Positions 41,529 to 52,045 of a stretch of 64,000 nucleotides of DNA are shown here, piece after piece. The notes beneath the pieces were generated by a model. It had not been told where the DNA came from, ran no database searches, and saw only the letters and a list, made by a program, of their open reading frames with translations. Source of the DNA: Kineococcus sp. TRM81007 (GTDB lineage: Bacteria > Actinomycetota > Actinomycetes > Actinomycetales > Kineococcaceae). Position 1 is the first letter of the stretch. Each line of letters starts with the position of its first letter. A program made the translations under genes and the position numbers. Location: assembly GCF_022669155.1 (NCBI RefSeq), contig NZ_JALBVB010000023.1, forward strand, positions 1-64,000, written 5' to 3'.

Positions 41529-44500
41529 TCAGCTCGCGTTGACGAGTGCCGCCTCGCTGAAGAAGTCCATCGGCATCGCGTGGTGCAGCCGCCACGTGAT
41601 GCTGATGGGTCGCTCACCCTGGTGCGAGACGTAGTCGGCCGGACCGAGGAACAGGTACGGCTCCGCCCCGAGGTCACCTTGCTTGCGCTGCCGAGCGAAG
41701 AGCAGCACGTGGGTGCCCATCGCGCGGTGGTTCAGGTACCGCTGGCCCGTCGGTGAGGCGACCGTCGTGCGCGACTGCGACTCCCAGTGGAACAGCGCCC
41801 GCGTCAGTGGGTAGTCGCGGTACATCGTCGTCGGGGAGTAGTCGGCTTCCGACTTCGTCAGGGTGATGAGCAAGGCGTCGGCGCGCCGCTCAGGCGCCCA
41901 GACGACACCTTCGCGGAATGACATCGGCGGGCGGGTGGCAGTGGCGACGCCGAGCGCGCTGACGATCTCGTCACGGGAGTATCGGGCGTGCACGCTCAGC
42001 GGCAGGTCGGCGAGCTCACCGGCGAGAGCGGTTGTGGGGTGCCGGGCGGCGTCGAAAGCGATGTCGACGAGCTGGCGCAACTCGTCGCGGACGGCGGGCT
42101 CGCGCCGCAGCACGTCGAGGACGTGGGGCAGGTCACCGGGCGCGCCGGACGGCCACAGGGACGCGGTGAGCATCCCGGCGAGGTGACGTTCGACGGGGGA
42201 GAGCGCGTCGAAGGGAGCGTCGTCGGCGAGCAGTCGGGCGTAGGCGTCGCGGCGCAGCCGGTCGTCGACGTGGGTGACGGCGCGCACTCGCTTCAGCAGC
42301 GCGGTCTCCGCGGGGCCGACCGGCCGCGTCTCCGTCCCGGCGCGGCGGCGCAGGTCCGTCCACGAGCGGTTGCTACCGAGCAGTTCGCGCACGCTGAGCC
42401 CGCTGGCGGTGAGGAAGGCCGCGATGCTGCTGCTCGAGTGCGTCCGCACCTCGCTGACGAGCGCAGGGGCGCGTGGGCTGAGCTGGCGCTTGATGCTCGT
42501 GACGACACGTTCCTGCACCACCTCGTCGAGGACGATGGAGCACCCCGCGGGCAGGAACGGGAACCCCTGCTCGGCTTGGTGCTGCAGCGCGCCGCGGCTG
42601 ACACCGGTGAGCGCGCGGAAACGGGTGTCGAAGCGGAAGTCGGCGTTCTGGTGGCCGACGAAGTCCAGCGCGGTCAGCACCGCCTTGCCGGGGGAGGTGC
42701 GCAGACCGCGGCCGAGCTGCTGGAGGAAGACGGTCGAGGACTCCGTGGGCCGCAGGAAGAGGACGGTGTCCACCTGTGGAAGGTCGACGCCCTCGTTGTA
42801 GAGGTCGACGGCGAAGAGGACGCGCACCTCGCCGTCCTTCAACCGCCGCAGCGCCGCCGCCCGCTCTTCAGGGGTGCTGCTGCCGCTGACGGCCAGCGCA
42901 TCGATGCCTGCCTCGCGGAAGACGCGCGCCATGTAGTGCGCGTGCTCGACGCTGACGCAGAAGCCGATGGCCCGCATGGAACCCACGTCGCCCACCCGGC
43001 GGCGCAGCTCGCGCAACACCAGCCGCGCCCGGGCGTCGTCGCCGGTGTAGAGGCTCGTCAGGCCCTCGACGTCGTAGCCGCCGCGGCGCCAGGTGAGGGC
43101 GCGCAGGTCGGTGCCGTCGTCCACGGCGAAGTAGTGGAACGGCACGAGCAGGTCGTCGGCGAGCGCGTCCCACAGCCGCAGCTCGGCCGCGGCGCGCCCG
43201 CCGAAGAGCGCGAGCACGTCCTGACCGTCGGCGCGCTCCGGCGTCGCCGTGAGCCCCAGTAGCTCGATCGGCTCCAGCCGGTCGAGGACACGCTGGTAGC
43301 TGCCGGCGCTGGCGTGGTGGCACTCGTCGAGCACGACGACGTCGTACTGGCGCGGGTCCATGCTGGCGAGGAGGTCGGCGCTCAACGACTGCACGCTGGC
43401 GAAGACGTGCCGGCCCCGGCGAGGGCGCTCTCCGCCGACGAGCAGCTCCCCGAACGCACCGTCGCCCAGAACCTCCCGGTAGGTGCGCCGCGCCTGCTCC
43501 AGCAGCTCCCGGCGGTGGGCGACGAACAGCAGCGTCAGGTCGCGCCCGTGCTGCTCGCGCAGCTGCTTGTAGTCGAAGGCGGCGAGGACGGTCTTGCCGG
43601 TGCCGGTGGCTGCGACGACGAGGTTGCGGTGCCGGTCGTGCAGCTGCCGCTCCCCGGCGAGCTGCTCGAGCATCTCCTGCTGGTGCGCTCGCGGGGTCAC
43701 CTCCAGCCCCGACAGGTCGACAGGCGTCCCCGGGCCGCGCTGTCCGCCGGCCTCGGCGAGCGCGGCGTCCAACCGGTCTGCATCCTGCGTCGGCACGTAC
43801 GTCTCGAAGCTGCTGCTCTCCCAGTAGCTGGCAAAGGTCGCGTCGAACTTCGTGAGCAGCGCGGGGTTGGCCACCGCGGACAGGCGGACGTTCCACTCCA
43901 GGCCGTCGAGCAGCGCGGAACGGGACAAGTTGGAGGAGCCCACGTAGGCGGTGCTGAAGCCAGTGGCGCGGTGCACCACCCACGCCTTCGCGTGCAGCCG
44001 GGTGCGGGTCGTCTCGTAGATGACCTTCACCTCGGCGCCGAACTCGTCCACGAGCGCGTCCACGGCCCGGCGTTCCGTCGCACCCATGTACGTCGTCGTG
44101 ATGACCCGGAAGGGCACACCCCGGTCCTTGAGGTCCCGCAGCGCGCTCTCCAGCAGTCGTAGCCCCGACCACTTGATGAAGGCGCACAGGAGGTCGACGC
44201 GGTCCGCGCTGGCCAGCTCCGCCCGCAGCTCCGCCGCGAGGTTCGGGTCAGCAGTGCTGTTCGTCAGCAGGGCCGCCTCCGACAGCGGTGTCGCCGGCCG
44301 GACGGTCGACAGCTGCGCCAGGGCCCGCCGCCGGTGGGCCGCCAGCAGCTGCTGCGGGGCGCCCTTCTCGTCGGGGACGGGTACTGCCCCGTGCTCGCCG
44401 AGGACGCCGAGCAGGTCGCGGACGAGGGCAAGGCGGTCGGTCTGGCTGGTCGTCGTCTCCAATGCTTGCTGGACCAGGCTGCTGACGTGGCGAGCGAGGA

Positions 44501-44624
44501 CGAGCGGGGCGTCGGCATCGTCGACGCTGCGGAGCAGCGTGGTCCAGCCGGCGGCTGAGGTCATGACTGCGTTCACGTCATGGGTGATGAGGCTCTCGTA
44601 CAAGCCCTCGATCGAGTCGCTCAT
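41529..44624 (-). CDS. PLD nuclease-SF2 helicase-DUF3427 protein
   Basis: A 1031-aa defence-type protein. N-terminal part: phospholipase-D-like nuclease with the HxK motif in TRLHAKAWVV and the SSNLS segment. Middle: SF2 helicase with Walker A VVAATGTGKTVLAAF, DECH box VVLDECHHAS, motif III LLGLTATPER and motif VI VFLQQLGRGLR. C-terminus: a DUF3427-type domain (SFREGVVW, YLFLGPADYVSHQGERP). This three-part architecture is known as a restriction-like helicase. The start ATG 44624 is placed before MSDSIEGLYESLI; 50 further in-frame upstream codons are unconvincing. It is divergent from the truncated SNF2 gene. Confidence 0.88.
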   Translation of the reverse strand: MSDSIEGLYESLITHDVNAVMTSAAGWTTLLRSVDDADAPLVLARHVSSLVQQALETTTSQTDRLALVRDLLGVLGEHGAVPVPDEKGAPQQLLAAHRRRALAQLSTVRPATPLSEAALLTNSTADPNLAAELRAELASADRVDLLCAFIKWSGLRLLESALRDLKDRGVPFRVITTTYMGATERRAVDALVDEFGAEVKVIYETTRTRLHAKAWVVHRATGFSTAYVGSSNLSRSALLDGLEWNVRLSAVANPALLTKFDATFASYWESSSFETYVPTQDADRLDAALAEAGGQRGPGTPVDLSGLEVTPRAHQQEMLEQLAGERQLHDRHRNLVVAATGTGKTVLAAFDYKQLREQHGRDLTLLFVAHRRELLEQARRTYREVLGDGAFGELLVGGERPRRGRHVFASVQSLSADLLASMDPRQYDVVVLDECHHASAGSYQRVLDRLEPIELLGLTATPERADGQDVLALFGGRAAAELRLWDALADDLLVPFHYFAVDDGTDLRALTWRRGGYDVEGLTSLYTGDDARARLVLRELRRRVGDVGSMRAIGFCVSVEHAHYMARVFREAGIDALAVSGSSTPEERAAALRRLKDGEVRVLFAVDLYNEGVDLPQVDTVLFLRPTESSTVFLQQLGRGLRTSPGKAVLTALDFVGHQNADFRFDTRFRALTGVSRGALQHQAEQGFPFLPAGCSIVLDEVVQERVVTSIKRQLSPRAPALVSEVRTHSSSSIAAFLTASGLSVRELLGSNRSWTDLRRRAGTETRPVGPAETALLKRVRAVTHVDDRLRRDAYARLLADDAPFDALSPVERHLAGMLTASLWPSGAPGDLPHVLDVLRREPAVRDELRQLVDIAFDAARHPTTALAGELADLPLSVHARYSRDEIVSALGVATATRPPMSFREGVVWAPERRADALLITLTKSEADYSPTTMYRDYPLTRALFHWESQSRTTVASPTGQRYLNHRAMGTHVLLFARQRKQGDLGAEPYLFLGPADYVSHQGERPISITWRLHHAMPMDFFSEAALVNAS

Positions 44625-44938
44625 CGATCGCGCTGCATCCGTGATCACTGGCTCACTCTGGCAGGAGACGGACTGCGTGGAGAGCTGTCGCGTGTCACGG
44701 GTGGCGAATGGCATGACAGGCCTCGGGCGGTACCGCGGCAGATGGCGAGCTGCGTCGCATCGATCAAGAACCACGCAAAGTCATGTGTTGTTGCTTAATG
44801 TAGCTATCGTGCGGAGGGAGGCGCAGAGCGCGTGGAGCTGATGACGAAGAGCTGCGGCAACGCGGTGATGGCGGCGGTGTCGGCTGCAGTGCCCTCGCCG
44901 TGCCTCGCCATGTCAGCTCGACGCGCGAGGTGACGGCC

Positions 44939-46762
44939 GTGTCCGACGACCTCTTCTGCTATCCCACCGCCGCCGGCCTCGCATGGCTGCGCGACGCCGA
45001 CGTCCGAGCCGTCCTCGTGATCGGTACGCCGGACCGAGCAGACGTCGACGCCCTGCTCGCACTGCCCGTCGAGGTGCGCGAGCTGCGGGCTCCGGTCGAG
45101 CGCGGTCTCCTGGTGCGAGGGGTCTACGGCATCCACCGCAAGGGCAGGTGGGAGGCGGTCGTCTCCTGCGTCGGCGCTCCGATCGCCACGACCGTGTCCG
45201 CGCGGCACCGCCGCACGGACGACGGGGACCGCGAGCACCTCGCGGAGGCGAGGGACCTCTTCCTCGACGAGTGGGAGGAGGGCCGGCCGCTCCTCGGCAA
45301 CGCTCCCGTGCAGGTGGGCGACATCGCCGAGCTGCGCGGTGCGGGCAAGTACGGGCGGGTCGTCGAGGTCACTCGAGAGGTCTCCGGGCACCGCGTGGTG
45401 CTCGCCGTCGACGGGGTCCGGCACGTGGTGACCGCCGACTCCGTCATCCGGATGGACGGAGACCCGCGGGATCCCTCCTTCTGGGCCTCCGGTGCACCTG
45501 CCGGCGCCTCGGCCATCGGGCGGACCCTGACGTGGGCGAAGCTCCGCAACCCGCTGTCTGACACCCTGTACTTCTACGCGACGTCGCGCACGGTCTTCCG
45601 GGCGTACCAGTTCAAGCCGGCCATCAAGGTGCTGAACTCCCCGCACGGCAGGTTGCTCATCGCGGACGAGGTCGGCCTGGGCAAGACCATCGAGGCCGGG
45701 CTGGTCTGGACGGAGCTGGAGCAGCGCAACGCCCTGCGCAGGACGCTGGTGGTCACCCCGTCGTCGCTGACCCGCAAGTGGCAGATGGAGATGGAGCGCC
45801 GCTTCGACCGGCGGCTGGACCGCATCACGCCGACGGCCCTGGCCGAGCTCGCCGACGACCTGGGCCACGACCGCGACCGCGAGCTGCACGGCATCATCTC
45901 CATCGAGTCCCTGCGCAGCGCGTCCGAGGTCCTCGACGCGCTGACGCAGGTGGGTCCCCGCTTCGACCTGGTCATCGTCGACGAGGCGCACTCCTTCCGC
46001 AACGAGGGCACCAGGTCCCACGTCCTCGGCTCCCTCCTGTCGGACTGGGCTGACTACCTCCTCTTCCTGTCGGCCACGCCCATCAACCTACGCGCGCGGG
46101 ACCTGTTCAACCTGCTCGACCAGGGGCTGTTCGAGTCCGCAAAGGTGTTCGAGCTGCAGCTCGAACCGAACCAGCACCTCAACGCCGTCGAGCGCGGTAC
46201 CGCCGCTGGTCGTTCCCCCGGAAAGCTGCTGCGCGAGCTGGACGCGATCCGTCACCTCGAGCTCGGAGGTCCTGTCGTCACCCGACCCGACTTCCAGCAC
46301 CTGAGGTCGATCCTGGCCACCGCCGCCGAGCTGGACGCCCCGGCGCGCGCAGAGGTCAAGCGCCTCGTCGCGGAGCACAACACGCTCAGCGGCGTCATGC
46401 CCCGCACCCGCAAGGTGGACGTGGCCGATGCCAAGGCCGTCCGAGAGCCGCACAACATCGACGTGCGACTGACCGGACCCGAGAAGGACTTCTACGAGGC
46501 GGTGCACACCACGCTGGTCGCCGACGCCGAGTGCAAGGGCGTCCCGCTCGGCGTCGCCCTGCAGATGCCTCTGCGCCACGCGGCCAGCTGCATGCCGGCG
46601 ATGCACCAGCGGATGCTCTCACCGGCCTCCGAGGCCTTCCGCAAGTCGTTGGACGACTTCGACGAGGACGTCGACCGGAAGAGGTGGCGGACCTCAGCGC
46701 GGTCCCGGTCCTCGCCCGTCCCCTGGGACCGGACAGCAAGATCGGCCCGCGCGCCGCCCTGA
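44939..46762 (+). pseudogene. Truncated, frameshifted SNF2/RapA-type helicase
   Basis: The N-terminal half of a SNF2-like helicase: Walker A LLIADEVGLGKTIEAGL (about residue 240), Walker B VIVDEAHSFRNEG and motif III LFLSATPIN are intact, but motifs V and VI of the second RecA domain are absent. Around 46678-46690 the frame is lost; the expected continuation (VADLSAVPVLARPLGPDSKI) is found in another plus frame and runs out near 46745. The GTG at 44939 has GAGG 8 nt upstream. The original could have been a DISARM DrmD-like or another defence-island helicase. It is cut off at the edge of the type III cassette, so it is most likely inactive. Confidence 0.8.
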
Positions 46763-46870
46763 CCTGCTCTACTTCCTCACCAAGCCTCTGACTTGCGTGG
46801 ATGTCATTGGGTGTCGTTGGTCGTTCGCGGACTGGCTGCGGACTGGGTGGACCGTCGAAGCCATACGGCA
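46763..46870. other. Junction between truncated helicase and type III cassette
   Basis: About 110 bp between the helicase remnant and the end of the res gene, with base composition shifting from very GC-rich to moderate. I see no tRNA, integrase, IS end or convincing direct repeat with the other edge near 56.0 kb. Confidence 0.5.
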
Positions 46871-49800
46871 TCACAGGAGGGTGCCGTTGGCCGAGTCGGG
46901 CACGGGTTCGCGGTTGTCGAAGTGGGCGTCCGCGTCCTGGATGGTCTTCACCGGCGCGGCATACTTGATGTCGGAGAGGCCGATGTCGACACGGATCTGC
47001 TTGAAGTGCTCGCGCGCTGCGAGAATCTTTCCTCTCTCTTCAGCCCGGAGCAGGCTGATGTCGTTCGTCCCTTTGGTCTCGAATACGACGTACTGACTGC
47101 CGTCAGGGCGCACTGCCATCACGGCCCAGTCAGGGTTGTATGGACCGAGCGGTGTCGGGATGGTGAAGCTGGCTGGGAGCTTCACGAACGCCTTGACCTC
47201 CTCGCGCTCACGCAGAAGGGCGAGTGCGAACTCGCGCTCGATCCCGGAGTCCACGACGACGTACTTGTAGGGCGACTTCTTCTCGAACGAAACGGGAACC
47301 TTGTCGTCACCCTCCACGGTGATGACATTGCCGCCCGGTCCCGTGTAACCCGAGAGGTCCGCTTCCGAAAGGAGTGTCTTGGGGTATCTGCGCTCACGCT
47401 CTGGCCGCGACGGATCCACCAGCTCGTAGTGCAATCCTTTGAGAAGGAACGACTCCTTGGCGTGCTCCAAAGTCGCCGCGACTCGGTCGACGTAGACCTG
47501 CGGATTTCGCCTGAACCAATGCAGGGTTCCCGACTCGGTCAGCACGTGCGCGATGGTAGCGCGCGTCAACTTCGTTCGATCTGCGAGAACCGAAAGAATG
47601 TCGGGCAGCTCCTCGCTGTCGGCATAGACCACGTCGGCTCGGCGCCCGTTGCTGGTCTCGGCGGAGAGACCACTTTGATCGATCTTGTCGACAACATGGG
47701 TCAGCCATTCGCCCTTGCGCTGCTGAATCGGAGGCATGTCCTTGAGCGCGGTCACCATGGCCACCCGAAGGTCAGTCTCGTCGACCTGGAGCCGGAACTC
47801 CGTGCGGTGCTGGATACGATCCCACAGATCCCGGAACTCCTTGCTCTCAAGCCGCTCGGTAACCACCGGCACGGAGACGCGTGTGCCTGCCTTCTTGATG
47901 TCAAGGGGCTTGGCAAGTCGCTTGATGAGCTGCCGGATCTGGCGCTGGGCCTCGTCGTCCTCGACGTTGTCCTCAACAAGGAGTCGCAACTCCTCGGTGT
48001 CGTTCTGCACCGCCTCGCGCAGGCTGTCCTGGACCTTGCCCTTGCTGTCGATGTAGCCGGCTGCGAGCAACGCCTTGAATAGGGCCTGACCCGCATCAGC
48101 ACCCACGGGCACGGGATCGCCACCACCGGTCGGCTTGTAGGTCAGGCGCGCGAAACCGTCCACAGTGACGACGCCGAACTCGATTCCAAGGTCCTCGGCA
48201 AGCTCGCGCTGGAGTTGCTCGGCGAACTCCTCGTAGGACTCGTTCGCGATCACCGTCAGGCGGTTCACGTCGAAGCCGCGCACGCGGTTGCCGTCTCCAT
48301 CCACACAAAGCCGAAGGCCGCGACCGATGCTCTGACGGCGCCAACGCTCGGATCCCATGTTCCTCAGCACGCAGATCTGGAAGACGTTGGGGTTGTCCCA
48401 ACCTTCCTGAAGCGCAGAGTGACTGAAGATGAATCGGATGGCCGTGCCCGGAGTGGTGAGCCCGACCTTGTCCTTCATGATCTGTTCGTAAGCGAGGCCG
48501 GCCTGCTGACGCCCCTTGTCGCTGGTCTCCTTGGTGTCGACCAGGCGATCGGCCTTGCCGCGGGCGCGGTCGATCGAGAAGTAGCCTTGATGGGCCTCTG
48601 CAGCCACGGCATCCGCTGGCCGCGCTCCGAGCAGGTGATTGAACTCCGGCTCGGCAGCGATCTTGGCGTATTCCTCCTCAAAGATCCGCGCGTATTCGCC
48701 CGGCTGCTCGTCCGCGTTCTCGTCGTACTGGCGATACTTCGCAACGGAGTCGACGAAGAACAGGCTCAAGACCTTGATCTTGCGGCCGTGTGTAGCGAAC
48801 TCGTCCTCCTTGTGGAGGTGCTGGCGGATGGTCTGAGCGATCATCTGTCGGGCGCGCTCGTCGATGCTGATCTCAGCGCCCATGGCCTCGCCGACCTTGA
48901 CCTCGCTGTAGTCGGTGAATCGAACGTGTTGGTTGCCTTCAACGACGCTGATGCTGTTGACGATCAGGTCCCGATAGAGGTCACGGTTCGTATAGTCGCC
49001 CAGGTTGTCGTTGTTGCGGACGGTGAAGGCTTTACGAGTGACTTTTCCGTTCAGTTCGGCATCGAGCTCTACACGTGCAGTGATATTGGCGCCTGTGCGC
49101 TTCACGCTCAGGAGCCGGACGTACGGCGAGACGCCGCTTCCCTCGGTGACGAGGTCGTCGACCTCAATCTGCTTGACGAGCTGCTTCTCGTACGCCCCGA
49201 TGGCGTCCAGCCGGTAGACGAGGTTGCCCTTGTCGAACTTCGGGTGTGTGGCCGAGTAGCGGATCACTGCAGCCGAGTTCATTCCCTCGATGGCGAGGCG
49301 GCCGGCGCCCTTCTTCTTCCGCGGATTGCCGTCGTCGCCGTAGACGCTTTGGGGTTCGTCGACGATTACGATCGGGTTCGTCGCGCGGACCAACGACATC
49401 GGGACTTCGTTGTCGAGGTCCTCCGCCGGCCTGTTGATCTTCGCTGTCGCCTTGTTCATCGCCGCGACCGTGATAATCATGATTTCGATGCCAGACGAGG
49501 TCGCGAACGACCGCAGCCGAGAGACGTTGTCGCCAGAGTACTGAAACGCCTGCATCGGCGGCTTCGCATACAGGGCGTCGAAGTGTTCTTTGAGCATCTT
49601 GATCGAGGTCATAACGCCCTCGTTGATGGCGACTGATGGCACGACGATGACGAACTTGGTGAACCCGTACAGCGCATTGAGCTCGTAAATTGTGCGCAAG
49701 TACACATACGTTTTTCCGGTGCCGGTCTCCATCTCGACGGTGAAGTTCATCGAGTCGAGGGACGCTTCGTGCTCGAGTCCAATGGCGTTCTGCACGGTGT

Positions 49801-50023
49801 GGAGGTTCTCGAGGATCTTCTCCGGCGACAGGCGGAGTCGGTTTCCGACACCTTCGGTCGAGATCGTAGGAGTGCTCGATCCACCCTCGAACGGGAGCCA
49901 TGCGCCAGGATGCGCATGCACGGTGAAGTGGGACGTCAGCGACTCTTGCCCCTTAAACAGACCCGTCACCGCATCGATTGCAGCGCGCTGGTAGTCGAGG
50001 TCAGCCTCGAAGGTGAATTTCAT
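46871..50023 (-). CDS. res: Type III restriction enzyme, Res subunit
   Basis: A 1050-aa Res protein. SF2 helicase motifs: Walker A EMETGTGKTYVYL, the type III-specific DEPQ box (VIVDEPQSVYG), motif III IRYSATHPKF and motif VI RRQSIGRGLRL. The C-terminus holds the PD-(D/E)XK nuclease: NPDWAVMAV, then YVVFETKG. With Mod it cleaves DNA carrying two unmethylated head-to-head sites and needs ATP. The ATG at 50023 has GGAG about 10 nt upstream and follows mod by 3 nt. The coding DNA is clearly less GC-rich than the flanks, suggesting transfer. All motifs are intact, so it looks active. Confidence 0.94.
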   Translation of the reverse strand: MKFTFEADLDYQRAAIDAVTGLFKGQESLTSHFTVHAHPGAWLPFEGGSSTPTISTEGVGNRLRLSPEKILENLHTVQNAIGLEHEASLDSMNFTVEMETGTGKTYVYLRTIYELNALYGFTKFVIVVPSVAINEGVMTSIKMLKEHFDALYAKPPMQAFQYSGDNVSRLRSFATSSGIEIMIITVAAMNKATAKINRPAEDLDNEVPMSLVRATNPIVIVDEPQSVYGDDGNPRKKKGAGRLAIEGMNSAAVIRYSATHPKFDKGNLVYRLDAIGAYEKQLVKQIEVDDLVTEGSGVSPYVRLLSVKRTGANITARVELDAELNGKVTRKAFTVRNNDNLGDYTNRDLYRDLIVNSISVVEGNQHVRFTDYSEVKVGEAMGAEISIDERARQMIAQTIRQHLHKEDEFATHGRKIKVLSLFFVDSVAKYRQYDENADEQPGEYARIFEEEYAKIAAEPEFNHLLGARPADAVAAEAHQGYFSIDRARGKADRLVDTKETSDKGRQQAGLAYEQIMKDKVGLTTPGTAIRFIFSHSALQEGWDNPNVFQICVLRNMGSERWRRQSIGRGLRLCVDGDGNRVRGFDVNRLTVIANESYEEFAEQLQRELAEDLGIEFGVVTVDGFARLTYKPTGGGDPVPVGADAGQALFKALLAAGYIDSKGKVQDSLREAVQNDTEELRLLVEDNVEDDEAQRQIRQLIKRLAKPLDIKKAGTRVSVPVVTERLESKEFRDLWDRIQHRTEFRLQVDETDLRVAMVTALKDMPPIQQRKGEWLTHVVDKIDQSGLSAETSNGRRADVVYADSEELPDILSVLADRTKLTRATIAHVLTESGTLHWFRRNPQVYVDRVAATLEHAKESFLLKGLHYELVDPSRPERERRYPKTLLSEADLSGYTGPGGNVITVEGDDKVPVSFEKKSPYKYVVVDSGIEREFALALLREREEVKAFVKLPASFTIPTPLGPYNPDWAVMAVRPDGSQYVVFETKGTNDISLLRAEERGKILAAREHFKQIRVDIGLSDIKYAAPVKTIQDADAHFDNREPVPDSANGTLL

Positions 50024-50026
50024 GAC

Positions 50027-52006
50027 TCAGATGCTCCGGAACGTGTTGATGCCGGCCTGCTTGAGCGCCTCGGCGAGGTTGAGCTTCGCCGATGAATCGG
50101 CGAAGCCCGTGTCTCGCACCACCACCGTGATGTCTGAGTCGACCGGCTCGTCGTCGCGCCATCCGACAATAGCCTTCGCGACCTGGTCGGCCGCCGCCAC
50201 GTCGACGTCCGTCCCGAAGAAGGCGTACAGCGTGCCCGCGACGCTGTAGAGGGCGCTGCCCGCCACCTCACGGGTCCCAACCGGAGTCACTAGATCGATG
50301 CCGAGACGCAGCATCACCTCGACAAGGAGGTCGTCAGTAGTCCTGCCGGCGACAAGGTTGTCGACGGCGGAGAGAAGATCGAGCTCGCCACTACCGTCCC
50401 AGGGCCTCACGTTGCTGTCAGCGAGGCGGTAGGAACGAAACCCGCAGTCCATCGGCTCGGCCTCGTGGTGCCGTGAGTTAGCGATCTGCTCTCCGGCGCG
50501 CCGGAGGCGCTCGCGGGTAATTGCAGCAATTGTCTCATACCCGGGCTTCTGGATCGGTTCGTCGAGCTGTACCAGGACATAGCGCCGGGTACCGCCGTCT
50601 GACGCGTTGAGCTCCATGACGGCATGTCCAGTCGATCCAGATCCAGCGAAGAAGTCGAGAACAATCGCATCTCTCCGGCCACCGCAGACAGCATTTACCC
50701 AGCGGCCGATCACGCCGGTATCTTTTGGATAGTCGAAGACGCCAGGTCCGAGCAGCGAAGCGACAGCATCAGATGCATTCGCGCGGTCCTGGTTGACCGT
50801 GGGCCGGATCGACTGGTCGGCCGTCTCATGGAGATACCGCTTGTATGACGCTGTCTGCGTGTGGTCTCTACCGAACAAGATCCGACCCTCCGCGAGCAAA
50901 GCGTCCATCCTTTCTCGCGAATACGCCCACCCGTTTGGATGCATCTGAATTGGCTGCCGCGTTACCGGATGGAGGATCTCGTACTGCAGGTTGGGCCGTG
51001 GGTTAGGACTGCGCAAGTCGCTTCGCCGGTAGGCACGCCCAGCATCATCAATCTCCGAGTAGTTGGTCAGGCCCTTCTCGGTGTCCGGATTCGACCGCCA
51101 CCACTTGCGGAACTCTTGCGTCGCAACCGCTGAATCGCCTCCCGAAGCCGACCACGCTCGCTCGGCGGCAGCCACAACCAAGTCGTATCCACGCTTCGGC
51201 TCTTTCCAGCGGATGTCGTTCTCCACCAATAGCCGCTTGTTCTTGGCGTAGATGAGCATGTAGTCGAGCCCACCAGAAGTGAACCTAGAGTCGTTTTTGC
51301 CAGAACCCTGCCAAACCGCGTTGGCGGCGAAGTTCTCCGCGCCGAAGACGCGGTCGAGGAGCAACTTGAGCCGCGCATGCTCTGTGTCGTCGATGGCCAC
51401 GATGGCGACGCCGGTCTCCTTGAGGAGGTGGTGCGCAACGAGGAGGCGCGGGTACATCATCGACAACCACTTCGAGTGGGATGAGCCCCCGGTTCGGCGC
51501 TCCCCCGCTCGGTCAGAACCGGCCCCGACTTGAAGGATGCCGTCTACGTCTCGGAGCCCAGCGCTGGTCTCATGTTCGGCTGAGCTCGCGTTGATCGTGT
51601 CGTTGTAGACGAAGTCGTTGCCGGTGTTGTACGGCGGGTCGATGTAGATGACGTCGACCGAGTTCGTGTAGGCGCGGCGTAGGAGGCGAAGGACCTCTAG
51701 GTTGTCGCCTTCAATGACGATGTTCTTGGTGCTTTCCCATGCAACCGACTCCTCCGGCTTGGGAAGCAGGGTCATCGTCGCGGGAATCGTTGAAAGCCGC
51801 CTCGCGTCCGACATCCCGGGCCACCGCAGTCCAAAGCCCTCGGCGCCTGCCGGCGACCCGGACTCACCCAGCAGATCCCGCAGCACGTCCAGGTCGACGG
51901 TGCCGTCCACGACGGCGTCTGGAAAGAGCCGGGCGAGTTCGGCGACATTGCTCCGCGCCTCGCCGGGGCCGTCGAGGTCGCTGAGTCGGGTGAAGTCTTC
52001 GGTCAC
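50027..52006 (-). CDS. mod: Type III DNA methyltransferase, Mod subunit
   Basis: About 659 aa. A beta-class adenine-N6 (or cytosine-N4) methyltransferase: motif IV VIYIDPPYNTGNDF comes before motif I LDFFAGSGSTGHAV, with the target-recognition region between them (about residues 200-400). Mod alone protects host DNA and directs Res. The GTG at 52006 has AAGGA about 10 nt upstream; the ATG at 52030 is an alternative without a ribosome-binding site. It sits between the DUF4391 gene (40 bp) and res (3 bp). The recognition sequence cannot be read from the protein. Confidence 0.93.
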   Translation of the reverse strand: MTEDFTRLSDLDGPGEARSNVAELARLFPDAVVDGTVDLDVLRDLLGESGSPAGAEGFGLRWPGMSDARRLSTIPATMTLLPKPEESVAWESTKNIVIEGDNLEVLRLLRRAYTNSVDVIYIDPPYNTGNDFVYNDTINASSAEHETSAGLRDVDGILQVGAGSDRAGERRTGGSSHSKWLSMMYPRLLVAHHLLKETGVAIVAIDDTEHARLKLLLDRVFGAENFAANAVWQGSGKNDSRFTSGGLDYMLIYAKNKRLLVENDIRWKEPKRGYDLVVAAAERAWSASGGDSAVATQEFRKWWRSNPDTEKGLTNYSEIDDAGRAYRRSDLRSPNPRPNLQYEILHPVTRQPIQMHPNGWAYSRERMDALLAEGRILFGRDHTQTASYKRYLHETADQSIRPTVNQDRANASDAVASLLGPGVFDYPKDTGVIGRWVNAVCGGRRDAIVLDFFAGSGSTGHAVMELNASDGGTRRYVLVQLDEPIQKPGYETIAAITRERLRRAGEQIANSRHHEAEPMDCGFRSYRLADSNVRPWDGSGELDLLSAVDNLVAGRTTDDLLVEVMLRLGIDLVTPVGTREVAGSALYSVAGTLYAFFGTDVDVAAADQVAKAIVGWRDDEPVDSDITVVVRDTGFADSSAKLNLAEALKQAGINTFRSI

Positions 52007-52045
52007 GAGTCCTACTTCCTTAGGTTCCATATGTTGTTTGCGGCG

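Noticed and set aside
41529-44774. Longer N-terminus for the PLD-helicase starting at 44774
   Set aside because: The extra 50 residues are Arg/Pro-rich without conservation; the MSDSIEGLY start at 44624 fits the family better.
48215-49636. A plus-strand open frame of about 470 codons inside res
   Set aside because: The res gene on the other strand has intact helicase and nuclease motifs; this frame has none.
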